38,263 nucleotides of DNA from NCBI GenBank assembly GCA_028818775.1, contig JAPPNE010000035.1, forward strand, positions 1-38,263. Direction: 5' to 3'. Shown piece after piece: positions 8,475-16,355 of this stretch (the first letter of the stretch is position 1; each line of letters opens with the position of its first letter). Below the pieces are notes generated by a model. The model was not told the DNA's origin, ran no database searches, and was given only the letters and a program-made list of their open reading frames with translations. Made by a program: the position numbers and the translations under genes. The DNA is from Deltaproteobacteria bacterium (GTDB lineage Bacteria > Desulfobacterota > Binatia > UBA9968 > JAJDTQ01).

Positions 8475-9479
8475 ATGGATTACGGCGTATTCGATCATCT
8501 CGACCGCGGCGACCTGCCGCTGACGGAGTACTACGAGGCGCGACTCCGGCTCGTGGAGGCGTACGATCGGGAGGGATTCTACGCCTACCACCTGGCAGAG
8601 CACCACTCGACGCCGCTCGGCATGGCGCCGTCGCCGAGCGTCTTCCTGGCCGCTGTCGCGCAGCGCACCCGGCGGCTCCGCTTCGGCCCCATGGTCTACG
8701 CGCTGCCGCTGTACCATCCCATCCGGCTGATCGAGGAGATCTGCATGCTCGACCAGATGAGCGGCGGGCGGCTCGACATCGGCTTCGGGCGCGGTGCGTC
8801 CCCCATCGAGCTGGCGGCGTACGGCCAGGATCCCAAGCAGGCCCAGCGCGTCTACGCGGAGGGCGTCGACCTCATCCTCCAAGGACTCACACGGAAGACT
8901 CTCGACTTCGCCGGGGAGTTCTTCACCTTCAGGGACGTACCCATGGAGCTCGAACCGTTGCAGCGGCCCCATCCGCCGCTGTGGTACGGCGTCCACTCCA
9001 CGGAGAGCGCCGAACGGGCCGCCCGCCGCCGGCTCAACATCGTGAGCCTGGACCCGGCGCAGCCCACCCGTACCTTCACCGACCGGTTCCGCGAGGTCTG
9101 GAACGAACTCCACGGGAACGGTGCGGACCTGCCCAAGATCGGGTTGGGCCGCTTCATCGTCGTGGCCGACGACGATGAAACCGCCCTGCGCATCGCGCGG
9201 CGCGCCTACCCCGTGTGGCACCGGAGCTTCACCTACCTGTTCCGCCTCCGGGGCAGTTCTCCCAACCACCCGCGCCCGCCCGACTTCGACGGCGCCATCG
9301 CTTCCGGCCAAGGCGTTGCCGGCGCCCCGGACACGGTGAAGACCCTCCTCCGCGCGCAACTCCGAGGCGCCGGCGCCAACTACTTCATCGGCCAGTTCGC
9401 CTTCGGCGACATCTCCCTCGACGAAGCCCTCCGCTCCGTGGACCTGTTCGCCGAACACGTCGCGCCGGGCCTGGACTGA
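8475..9479 (+). CDS. LLM class flavin-dependent oxidoreductase (bacterial luciferase family)
   Basis: This 334-residue protein opens directly into the family fold: MDYGVFDHL, then EGFYAYHLAEHHSTP near residues 30-45 (the EHH segment is shared with luciferase-like monooxygenases). MLDQMSGGRLDIGFGRGA follows near 95-112, the FMN-binding phosphate region of the family. The ATG at 8475 is preferred over an in-frame start at 8328 because the extra codons overlap the repeat and do not resemble the family. Such enzymes use reduced FMN or F420 to oxidise aldehydes, sulfonates or other organics. No dedicated flavin reductase is adjacent. It is convergent with radA, 48 bp apart. A second, only distantly similar member lies at 24365-25507. 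The substrate is unknown. Confidence 0.87.
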   Translation: MDYGVFDHLDRGDLPLTEYYEARLRLVEAYDREGFYAYHLAEHHSTPLGMAPSPSVFLAAVAQRTRRLRFGPMVYALPLYHPIRLIEEICMLDQMSGGRLDIGFGRGASPIELAAYGQDPKQAQRVYAEGVDLILQGLTRKTLDFAGEFFTFRDVPMELEPLQRPHPPLWYGVHSTESAERAARRRLNIVSLDPAQPTRTFTDRFREVWNELHGNGADLPKIGLGRFIVVADDDETALRIARRAYPVWHRSFTYLFRLRGSSPNHPRPPDFDGAIASGQGVAGAPDTVKTLLRAQLRGAGANYFIGQFAFGDISLDEALRSVDLFAEHVAPGLD

Positions 9480-9492
9480 CCGGGCCACAAGT

Positions 9493-9506
9493 CCAAGATC
9501 TGACCC
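9493..9506. repeat. 14-bp repeat CCAAGATCTGACCC, copy 1
   Basis: The same 14 bases recur exactly at 13325-13338. Both copies lie in short gaps right beside gene ends. Here it lies between convergent genes for the flavin oxidoreductase and RadA. It could be a remnant of a small mobile element; two copies alone do not prove this. Confidence 0.4.
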
Positions 9507-9527
9507 TGTCGCTGGTAACCTCAGGAT

Positions 9528-10886
9528 TCAGAAGAGGATTTCCCAACACTCCTCAAGCGAAGCGACGCCCACGAGCTCCGGCTGTTCGACATGCGGCAAC
9601 TGCCGGCAGTTCCCCTGCGGCAGGATGCACCTGCGGAAGCCGAGCTTGCCCGCTTCCGCCACCCGCGCCTCGGCCCGCGTCACGGTGCGGATCTCCCCGG
9701 CCAGTCCCAGCTCTCCGACGAAGACGGCGTGCGGGTCCAGAGGCCGGTCCAGCGCGCTCGACGCCACTCCCGCCGCGATCCCCAGGTCCACCGCGGGTTC
9801 CGACACGCTGACACCGCCGGCGACGTTGATGAACACATCCTTGTCGTAGAAGTTCATCCCCTTGCGCTTCTCCAGGATGGCGAGGATCAGCGCCACCCGG
9901 TTGGTGTCGACGCCGATGCACGTGCGCCTGGGAAGGTTCAGGTAGGACCGCGTCACCAGCGACTGGATCTCCACCAGGATCGGGCGCGTACCCTCCATGC
10001 TCGGCACCACCACCGAGCCGGACCCGCCCAGGGGGCGCTCGGAGAGGAAGATCTGCGAGGGGTTGGGCACCTCGCGAAGCCCCGCCTCCTGCATCTCGAA
10101 CACGCCGATCTCGTTGGTGGAGCCGAAGCGGTTCTTCACCGCGCGCAGGATGCGGAAGCTGTGGCCGCGTTCGCCCTCGAAATAGAGCACCGTGTCCACC
10201 ATGTGCTCCAGGACGCGCGGGCCGGCGATGGCCCCGTCCTTGGTCACGTGCCCCACCAGGAAAGTGCCAACGCCGCTCTTCTTGGCCAGGGAGATCAGCG
10301 CGCTGGAACATTCCCGGACCTGTCCGATGCTTCCGGGCGCCGAAGGGATGGCCGAGGTGTGCACCGTCTGGATGGAGTCCACCACCAGCACCGCGGGGTT
10401 GACCGCCTTGACCTGTTCCAGGATGCGCTCCAGCGAGGTCTCACTCAGCACCAGCAGGCTTGAAGCGCCCAGGGCGATCCGCCGGGCGCGCATCTTGACC
10501 TGCTGCTCGGATTCCTCGCCCGAGACGTAGAGGCAGGGGGAACCGTCCCGGCTCAGGGCCGCCACCGCCTGGAGCAGCAGCGTCGACTTGCCGATGCCGG
10601 GGTCGCCGCCGATGAGCACCGCCGAGCCGTCCACCAGCCCGCCGCCGAGCACCCGGTCGAACTCCTCGATGCCGGAACGCATGCGCCGGTCCGTGTCCGC
10701 CGTCACCGCGTCGATGGGCGACGGCGCGTGCGCCGGCCCGGCCTCGCCGCCGCGCGCACCCGGCTCCACCGTGACCGCTTCCTCCACCAGCGAGTTCCAC
10801 TGCCCGCAGTCCGGACACCGCCCGAGCCACTTGGGCGACTGGAAACCGCAGTTCTGACACTCGTAGACGACCCGCGCTCGCGCCAT
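9528..10886 (-). CDS. radA: DNA repair protein RadA
   Basis: A 452-residue RadA, the branch-migration helicase that processes recombination intermediates. Domains in order: a four-Cys zinc finger (Cys10, Cys13, Cys24, Cys27), a RecA-like ATPase with Walker A GDPGIGKST (about 94-102), the RadA-specific motif KNRFG at about residue 255, and a Lon-protease-like C-terminal domain. The ATG at 10886 is chosen over an in-frame start at 10994 because it gives the standard N-terminus (MARARVVYECQNCG) and has GGGAG just upstream. It is divergent from dinB across a 106-bp gap, so the two repair genes probably share a regulatory region. Length and motifs are typical of the family. Confidence 0.96.
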   Translation of the reverse strand: MARARVVYECQNCGFQSPKWLGRCPDCGQWNSLVEEAVTVEPGARGGEAGPAHAPSPIDAVTADTDRRMRSGIEEFDRVLGGGLVDGSAVLIGGDPGIGKSTLLLQAVAALSRDGSPCLYVSGEESEQQVKMRARRIALGASSLLVLSETSLERILEQVKAVNPAVLVVDSIQTVHTSAIPSAPGSIGQVRECSSALISLAKKSGVGTFLVGHVTKDGAIAGPRVLEHMVDTVLYFEGERGHSFRILRAVKNRFGSTNEIGVFEMQEAGLREVPNPSQIFLSERPLGGSGSVVVPSMEGTRPILVEIQSLVTRSYLNLPRRTCIGVDTNRVALILAILEKRKGMNFYDKDVFINVAGGVSVSEPAVDLGIAAGVASSALDRPLDPHAVFVGELGLAGEIRTVTRAEARVAEAGKLGFRRCILPQGNCRQLPHVEQPELVGVASLEECWEILF

Positions 10887-10992
10887 GCACCACTCCCTTC
10901 CGTGCGGCTGTTCATCATAGGGTGGACGCAAGACGAATGCCAATGTTTCAATTGCTCGCGGTTTCCCCGGACTGTTACCATGGGAGTGTCCC

Positions 10993-12111
10993 ATGGCCGC
11001 CTACCTCCACATCGACATGGACTCCTTCTACGTCTCCGTGGAACGGGTCCTGGACCCGTCTCTGGAAGGCAAGCCGGTGATGGTCGGAGGCGCCGGCCGC
11101 GGGGTGGTGACTTCGGCGTCCTACGAGGCGCGCCAGTACGGAGTGCGCTCCGCCATGCCCGGCTTCCAGGCACGCCGGCTCTGCCCCGACGGCATCTTCG
11201 TGCCCGGCCGGCGCGGGGTCTACAGCGAGTTTTCCAAGAAGGTGTTCGACCTGCTGCGCTCGTTCTCGCCGGACGTGCGCGCGTACTCCATCGACGAGGG
11301 GCTCGTCAATCTCACCGGTACCGAGAAGCTGATGGGCCATCCCGTGGGCACGGCGCACGAGATCATCGGGCGCATCCGGCAGGAGCTGGGGCTGCCGTCG
11401 TCCGGCGGCCTCGCCACGCACCCGACCCTGGCCAAGATCGCCGCCACCGCCGTGAAGCCCCGCGGCCTGCTCTACGTGCCGCCCGGCTCCGAGGAGCGTT
11501 TCCTGGGGCCGCTGGACGTGTCGGTCATCCCCGGCGTCGGCCCCAAGACGCACCGCGAACTGGTGAGCCGCGGCGTCGCCACGGTGGCCCAGCTTCTTGC
11601 CCATCCCCGCCTGGGCAAGCGCTACCTGAACCTGGAGCGGGGGGGCGACGCCCATCACGCACACGAGCACTCGATCGGAAGCGAGACCACGCTGTGGCAG
11701 CCGCTCACGGAGCCCGCGGCCATGGAGCAGGTGCTGGGCGGGCTCGTGGGCGATGTGGCCGCCAGACTGCGCCGCCAGAGCAGCCGCGCCCGGCGCATCA
11801 CCGTCAAGATCCGCTATTCCGACTTCAAGACCATCACCCGGTCGCGCACCCTGAAGGCGCCCACCTGCTTCGACGTGGACATCCTCAAGGTGGCCTGTGA
11901 GTTGCTCGCGGGGAACCTCACGCCGGGCAGACCCGTACGCCTCCTCGGCATCAGCACGAGCGGCATCACCACCGAAGGCTGGCAGGACTCGATCTTCGAC
12001 TACCGCGAGCGCGCCTCCATGGACAAGCTCTACAAGGGGATCGACACACTACAGGACAAGTACGGCAAGGGGACCGTAACGCTGGGGGCGGGGAAGCGCC
12101 GCTCGGATTAG
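10993..12111 (+). CDS. dinB: Y-family DNA polymerase (DNA polymerase IV)
   Basis: A 372-residue translesion polymerase. Catalytic acidic residues are visible in HIDMDSFYVSVE (Asp8, Asp10) and YSIDEG (the Asp-Glu pair near 100). The helix-hairpin-helix (IPGVGPKT near 178-185) and little-finger domain (about 230-345) follow. The steric-gate position holds Tyr13 where E. coli Pol IV has Phe13. The usually conserved SIDEAFLD reads SIDEGLVN. I do not see a QLxLF-type clamp-binding peptide at the C-terminus, which ends in GAGKRRSD. GGGAG lies upstream of the ATG. Its head-to-head placement with radA fits a DNA damage role. I could not recognise a LexA box in the 106-bp gap. Confidence 0.93.
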   Translation: MAAYLHIDMDSFYVSVERVLDPSLEGKPVMVGGAGRGVVTSASYEARQYGVRSAMPGFQARRLCPDGIFVPGRRGVYSEFSKKVFDLLRSFSPDVRAYSIDEGLVNLTGTEKLMGHPVGTAHEIIGRIRQELGLPSSGGLATHPTLAKIAATAVKPRGLLYVPPGSEERFLGPLDVSVIPGVGPKTHRELVSRGVATVAQLLAHPRLGKRYLNLERGGDAHHAHEHSIGSETTLWQPLTEPAAMEQVLGGLVGDVAARLRRQSSRARRITVKIRYSDFKTITRSRTLKAPTCFDVDILKVACELLAGNLTPGRPVRLLGISTSGITTEGWQDSIFDYRERASMDKLYKGIDTLQDKYGKGTVTLGAGKRRSD

Positions 12112-12126
12112 CCTCTTGCGATCTTC

Positions 12127-12142
12127 CGTCATTCCCGCGGAA
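12127..12142 (+). repeat. Partial copy of the ATTCCC/GGGAAT repeat
   Basis: The first 16 bases of the full repeat at 12194 occur here (CGTCATTCCCGCGGAA), then the sequence departs exactly where the second hairpin arm should begin. It looks like a truncated or interrupted copy lying 67 bp before the complete one. Confidence 0.6.
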
Positions 12143-12193
12143 CAGGCTGTGTCAGAACTCCGCTCGGGCAAGAAAGGACACCCACGCCCGAAA

Positions 12194-12229
12194 CGTCATT
12201 CCCGCGGAAGCGGGAATCCAGGGGTGGAG
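12194..12229 (+). repeat. dRS3-like stem-loop repeat, full copy 1
   Basis: A 36-bp unit whose core, ATTCCCGCGGAAGCGGGAAT at 12198-12217, forms an 8-bp stem with a four-base GGAA loop. It matches a second copy at 35847-35882 at 35 of 36 positions. The core fits the ATTCCC-N8-GGGAAT form of the neisserial dRS3 element, which serves as a phage integration site there. It ends 19 bp before hemE. Confidence 0.75.
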
Positions 12230-12248
12230 AGGAACCGATAGAGCAACC

Positions 12249-13283
12249 ATGACCGACACATCATCACAACACCCGTTCCTCGCCGCCTGCCGGCGCGTCA
12301 AGACCCCCTACACTCCCGTGTGGCTCATGCGCCAAGCCGGACGTTACATGAAGGAGTACCGCGACGTAAGGGCCAAGGTCGGCTTCCTGGAACTCTGCAA
12401 GACGCCCGACCTCGTCGCCGAAGTGACGGTGACGCCGGTGGAGCGTCTCGACGTGGACGCCGCCATCCTGTTCGCCGATATCCTCCTGCTGTTGGAGCCC
12501 ATGGGCGTCGGGCTGGAGTACGCCACCGGCGGACCGGTGATCGAGCGGCCGGTGAGGACCGGCGCGGACCTCGACGCGCTGCGCGACCCGGTCCCCGAGG
12601 AGTCCCTGGCCTACGTCTACGCCGCCGTCCGCAGCACCCGTGTCGCGCTGGCCGGGCGCGTGCCCCTGATCGGCTTCTGCGGCGCCCCGTTCACGCTGGC
12701 CTCGTACCTGATCGAAGGGGGTGCCTCGCGCAACTACATCCACACCAAGCGGCTGTTCCAGACCGACCCCGGCGCCTGGAGAGCGCTCATGGACCGGCTC
12801 GTGGACGCCACCGTGTCCTACGTCAACGCCCAGATCGAGGCCGGCATCGAGGCCCTCCAGGTGTTCGATAGCTGGGTGGGCTGCATGGCGCCCGGCGACT
12901 ACCGGGAATACGTGCTGCCGCACATGCGCCGGCTGATGGCGGCGGTCACCCCCGGCGTCCCGGTCATCCACTTCGGCACCGCCACCAGTGGCCTATTGGA
13001 GCTCATGCGCGAGGCCGGCAGCGACGTGATGGGCGTGGACTGGCGCGTGGACCTGGACGAGGCCTGGAGCCGCGTGGGCCACGACGTCGCCATCCAGGGC
13101 AACCTCGACCCGGTAGCCCTGTTCGGCCCCCCCGCCGAGATCCGTCGCCGCGTCAAGGACATCCTCCAACGCGCCGAAGGCCGCCCCGGCCACATCTTCA
13201 ACCTCGGCCACGGCATACTGCCGGAGACCCCGGTGGACCACGTCCGGGCCATGGTGGACGCAGTGCACGAGCTCAGCGGATAG
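12249..13283 (+). CDS. hemE: Uroporphyrinogen decarboxylase
   Basis: HemE, 344 residues, removes the four acetate carboxyl groups of uroporphyrinogen III to give coproporphyrinogen III in haem synthesis. The N-terminal signature TPVWLMRQAGRYMKEYR holds the substrate-binding arginines. GFCGAPFTLASYLIEGG (about 138-154) and HFGTATSG further on are also family features, and the active-site Asp lies in ILFADILLL. The C-terminus has FNLGHGILPETP, typical of the family. Length is normal. The gene is followed 70 bp later by protoporphyrinogen oxidase on the same strand; ferrochelatase, often between them, is absent here. A stem-loop repeat lies in the leader region. Confidence is high. Confidence 0.97.
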   Translation: MTDTSSQHPFLAACRRVKTPYTPVWLMRQAGRYMKEYRDVRAKVGFLELCKTPDLVAEVTVTPVERLDVDAAILFADILLLLEPMGVGLEYATGGPVIERPVRTGADLDALRDPVPEESLAYVYAAVRSTRVALAGRVPLIGFCGAPFTLASYLIEGGASRNYIHTKRLFQTDPGAWRALMDRLVDATVSYVNAQIEAGIEALQVFDSWVGCMAPGDYREYVLPHMRRLMAAVTPGVPVIHFGTATSGLLELMREAGSDVMGVDWRVDLDEAWSRVGHDVAIQGNLDPVALFGPPAEIRRRVKDILQRAEGRPGHIFNLGHGILPETPVDHVRAMVDAVHELSG

Positions 13284-13324
13284 AGCCAAAACTGTAATCG
13301 ATTCGGTTGACTTCGCCGCTGAAC

Positions 13325-13338
13325 CCAAGATCTGACCC
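13325..13338. repeat. 14-bp repeat CCAAGATCTGACCC, copy 2
   Basis: Exact match to 9493-9506. This copy sits in the 70-bp gap between hemE and the protoporphyrinogen oxidase gene, 15 bp before the latter's start. Confidence 0.4.
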
Positions 13339-13353
13339 GCGAATGCGCCGGAA

Positions 13354-14802
13354 ATGAGCAAGCACGTCATCGTCATCGGCGGAGGCATATCGGGTCTGGC
13401 CGCCGCGCACCGGCTGACGGAATTGAGCCGCGCCGGCCCGTTGGAACTGAAGGTCACGCTGCTGGAGGCGTCCGACCGGCTCGGCGGCGTCATTGCCACC
13501 GAGCATACAGACGATCTTCTCCTGGAACTCGGCCCCGATTCCTACATCACCGACAAGCCCGCCGCATTGCGCCTCTGTGAGCGTCTGGGCCTCACCGACC
13601 GCCTCATCGCACCGCAACACGCGGACGGGCTGAAGCTCTACACCGTCCACCGCGGCCGTCTGGAGCCACTCCCGGAAGGGTTCCTGCTGATGGCCCCGAC
13701 CCGCGTGGGCTCGGTGCTGCGCAGCCCGCTGTTCTCCTGGGGCGGCAAGCTGCGCATGGGGCTGGAGCCCCTCATCCCCAGGCGCTCGGGCGACGGCGAC
13801 GAGAGCCTCGCATCGTTCGTGCGCCGCCGGCTGGGCCGGGAAGTCCTGGAGCGTGTCGCGCAGCCCCTCATCGGCGGCATCTACGCCTCGGACCCCGAGC
13901 ACCTCAGCCTCGCCGCCACCATGCCCCGGTTCCCGGAAATGGAGCGCAACCACGGCAGCGTCATTCTCGGGAGCCGCCAAGCGCAGAAACGCCGCGCACA
14001 GTCCACCAGCGAGACCGGCGCCCGCTGGAGCCTGTTCGTCAGCATCGACGGCGGCATGGAAGTGCTGGTGCGCAGCATCGAGGAAGCCCTCGGCCCCGGG
14101 GTGGTGCGGCTTGGGGAGGCGGTCCGGGAGCTGTCCTGGGACGCGGCCGCAGGCCGCTGGCGCGTCGCCACCGAGCGGGCCGGTTCGGATCAAAGTTCCA
14201 GCGGACTGGAAGCCGACGCCGTCATCTGCACCCTGCCGGCAGGTATCGCCGCGAAAACCCTGACAGCACTGGACCCCGAGTTGGCCAAGGAGCTCAACGC
14301 GATTCCCTTCTCGTCCACCGCCACTGTCAACCTCGCATACCGCCGCGACGATATCGCCCATCCCCTGGACGGCTACGGCTTCGTGGTCCCTCATGTGGAG
14401 GAGCGGAAGATCATGGCCTGCACGTTCAGCAGCGTGAAGTACGCTGGCCGTGCTCCGGAAGACGTCGCCCTGTTGCGCTGCTTCGTCGGTAGCGCCCTGC
14501 AACCCCACCTGCTCGACCAGTCGGACGAATCAATGGAGGCCCAGGTGCACGACGACCTGACCGCCCTCCTCGGAATGTCCAGCGAACCAATTCTCCGCCG
14601 CACCACCCGCTATCCGGACTGCATGCCCCAGTACAACGTCGGCCACTTGGCACGCGTGGAGAGAATCGACAGCAAACTTAGGCACTTTCCCACCCTCGCC
14701 CTCGCCGGCAAGAGCTATCGGGGCGTCGGCATTGCCGACTGCATTACGAGCGGCGAAACGGCAGCGGTGACGATTGTGGAGAAGCTTCCACACGAGGCGT
14801 GA
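13354..14802 (+). CDS. hemG: Protoporphyrinogen oxidase, oxygen-dependent HemY/HemG type
   Basis: A 482-residue FAD enzyme that oxidises protoporphyrinogen IX to protoporphyrin IX using oxygen. The N-terminal dinucleotide-binding motif is VIVIGGGISGLAAAHRL (about 4-20), followed by LLEASDRLGGVI and LELGPDSY, all characteristic of the HemY type. Two further family segments are seen: QPLIGGIYASDP near 170 and the C-terminal FAD motif GKSYRGVGIADCI near 455. The length fits, with a modest insertion at about 209-225. It is probably co-transcribed with hemE. The O2-dependent form, rather than flavodoxin-type HemG or HemJ, points to aerobic growth. The symbol hemY is used for the same enzyme in Bacillus. 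Confidence 0.94.
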   Translation: MSKHVIVIGGGISGLAAAHRLTELSRAGPLELKVTLLEASDRLGGVIATEHTDDLLLELGPDSYITDKPAALRLCERLGLTDRLIAPQHADGLKLYTVHRGRLEPLPEGFLLMAPTRVGSVLRSPLFSWGGKLRMGLEPLIPRRSGDGDESLASFVRRRLGREVLERVAQPLIGGIYASDPEHLSLAATMPRFPEMERNHGSVILGSRQAQKRRAQSTSETGARWSLFVSIDGGMEVLVRSIEEALGPGVVRLGEAVRELSWDAAAGRWRVATERAGSDQSSSGLEADAVICTLPAGIAAKTLTALDPELAKELNAIPFSSTATVNLAYRRDDIAHPLDGYGFVVPHVEERKIMACTFSSVKYAGRAPEDVALLRCFVGSALQPHLLDQSDESMEAQVHDDLTALLGMSSEPILRRTTRYPDCMPQYNVGHLARVERIDSKLRHFPTLALAGKSYRGVGIADCITSGETAAVTIVEKLPHEA

Positions 14803-14870
14803 TCAAGGACTTCCCTCGACATTTCCGTACCCAAGATGTCACTTTGGCGTTGCCGTTTTCTTCGACAAGA

Positions 14871-14889
14871 GAATTTTTGCCAAAAATTC
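14871..14889. repeat. AT-rich inverted repeat between convergent genes
   Basis: GAATTTTT and AAAAATTC flank a three-base GCC centre. It lies in the 164-bp gap between the convergent hemG and VOC genes, an AT-rich patch in a GC-rich region. A role as bidirectional terminator or protein site is possible; I see no gene in the gap. Confidence 0.35.
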
Positions 14890-14966
14890 CATTGCCAAAC
14901 CGCGGTTTCCATCCAGGGGGAGGGATGCCGCGACGCCACTGCTGATACGGGATGCAGTCCGTGGAA

Positions 14967-15386
14967 TCAGCCGTCACCGATCCTCTGCCTGCTCAACGTC
15001 GGTTCATACAGCATCTGAATCACCACCCCATCCGGGTCCGCGCAGTAGAACGAGGCGCTGCCGTCGCGGTGGCGCTTGAACGGCTTGATGATGGTGACCT
15101 GCTGGGCGCGGAACTCGGCTTCCAGTTCCTGGACACGGTCGATGTCGGAGACGATGAAGCCCAGATGGTCCAGGGAGGAGGTGGCGGCGTTGGGGGCGCG
15201 ACCTTCGGGGCTTTCGTGGAGGGCGAGGTTGTCGGGGCCGGAGCTCAGGTAGGCGTTCTGGGGATCGGGCTGCCAGACGACCTCCATGCCCAGGACGTTC
15301 TGGTAAAAGATTTTGGAGCGTTCCACGTCCTTGACGTTGAGGGCGATGTGGCGCATTCCCATGAGGCCGCTGAGCGCCTTGGGCAT
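14967..15386 (-). CDS. VOC family (glyoxalase I-like/extradiol dioxygenase-like) protein
   Basis: A 139-residue protein made of two beta-alpha-beta-beta-beta units, the vicinal oxygen chelate fold. The first unit has MRHIALNVKDVERSKIFY with a potential metal His near residue 13, and the second has LDHLGFIVSDIDRVQEL near 70-86. It closes with SFYCADPDGVVIQMLYEP, where the Glu near 128 is a usual metal ligand. AAGGA seven bases before the ATG supports the start. It is the last gene after the molybdenum hydroxylase subunits on the same strand, separated from the FAD subunit by 76 bp that hold a strong hairpin. It could act on the hydroxylase product. Isomerase, lyase and dioxygenase activities are all possible. 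Confidence 0.82.
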   Translation of the reverse strand: MPKALSGLMGMRHIALNVKDVERSKIFYQNVLGMEVVWQPDPQNAYLSSGPDNLALHESPEGRAPNAATSSLDHLGFIVSDIDRVQELEAEFRAQQVTIIKPFKRHRDGSASFYCADPDGVVIQMLYEPTLSRQRIGDG

Positions 15387-15411
15387 GGTTTCGTCCTTGC
15401 TGGAGTTGGTA

Positions 15412-15436
15412 CGAGGCCGGCGCGTGGCCGGCCTCG
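15412..15436. terminator. GC-rich stem-loop between FAD subunit and VOC gene
   Basis: CGAGGCCGGC and GCCGGCCTCG form a perfect 10-bp stem with a five-base loop, 26 bp downstream of the FAD subunit stop on the minus strand. No T-run follows in either direction, so it is more likely an attenuating or mRNA-stabilising hairpin than a full terminator. Confidence 0.5.
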
Positions 15437-15462
15437 CTTGTGGAACTTAGTCGGACGGCGCC

Positions 15463-16320
15463 TTAGCTGCCGAGGGCGTCCTGGATGGCGCGGGCGGTGT
15501 TGAGCCGGGCCAGGTGGGCGCGGAACTCGCCGGACGCGTGGATGTCGTCGAGAGCGTCGACGCCGTCGGCCACCCCCGCCGCGGCCGCGGTGATGTTGTC
15601 GGCGCTCAGCGCCTTGCCCTTGAGCTGGTCCTCCACCGCGGTGGCGCGGAAGGGCGCACCGCCGAGGCCGGTGACACCGATGCCGATGTCGGTGCAGGTG
15701 TCGCCGTCGGTCCGCAGGCACACGGCGATGCCGACGATGGCGAAGCCCGAGGCCTTCTGCTTGACCTTGCGATAGGCGGCGCGGGTGCCGGCGGCGGCCG
15801 CGGGGACGCTCACCCCGGTCAGGATCTCGTTGGCCTCGATGGCGCTGGTCAGGGGGCCGAGGAAGAAGTCCCCGGCGGCCACCGAGCGAGAGCCGCCGCT
15901 GCTCGTCAGCGTCACCTCGGCGCCCGCGGCCAACAGCGCCGCGGGCCAGTCCGCGGCCGGGTCCGCGTGGACCACGCTGCCGCCGATGGTGCCGCGGTTG
16001 CGCACCTGGGGGTCGCCGATGCTGCCGGCCACCTTGGCCAGCAGCGCGCAGTTCTCGTTGACCTCGCTCGACGTCTCCACCTGGTGATGGGTCACCAGCG
16101 CGCCGATGTGCAGCGTGCCGCCGTCCACCTGGATCCGCCGCAGGGAGTCTAGCCGCTTGAGGTCGATGACCACTCCTGGCTGGGCCAGCCTGAGCTTCAT
16201 CATCGGCAACAGGCTGTGTCCCCCGGCCATCACCTTGGCGTTGTCGCCGGCCTCCGCCAGACTGGCGGCCGCGGCCTCGAGGCTGTCCGGAACGATATAG
16301 TCGAAGGCTGCTGGTATCAT
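15463..16320 (-). CDS. Molybdenum hydroxylase FAD-binding subunit (CoxM/XdhB family)
   Basis: A 285-residue medium subunit that passes electrons from the iron-sulfur subunit to an acceptor through FAD. FAD-binding motifs are AGGHSLLP (32-39) and TIGGSVVHADPAAD (111-124), both near the CoxM consensus. The C-terminal part (about 180-285) is the CO dehydrogenase flavoprotein C-terminal domain. It lies 35 bp after the large subunit and completes a three-subunit enzyme with it and the [2Fe-2S] subunit. The subunit order here, iron-sulfur then large then FAD, differs from the coxMSL order of classical CO dehydrogenase operons. The final acceptor is not known. The start codon is ATG, with only a weak ribosome-binding site. 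Confidence 0.92.
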   Translation of the reverse strand: MIPAAFDYIVPDSLEAAAASLAEAGDNAKVMAGGHSLLPMMKLRLAQPGVVIDLKRLDSLRRIQVDGGTLHIGALVTHHQVETSSEVNENCALLAKVAGSIGDPQVRNRGTIGGSVVHADPAADWPAALLAAGAEVTLTSSGGSRSVAAGDFFLGPLTSAIEANEILTGVSVPAAAAGTRAAYRKVKQKASGFAIVGIAVCLRTDGDTCTDIGIGVTGLGGAPFRATAVEDQLKGKALSADNITAAAAGVADGVDALDDIHASGEFRAHLARLNTARAIQDALGS

Positions 16321-16355
16321 GATCGGCTCTCGCTATCTTCTCGTTTCGTAACGTG

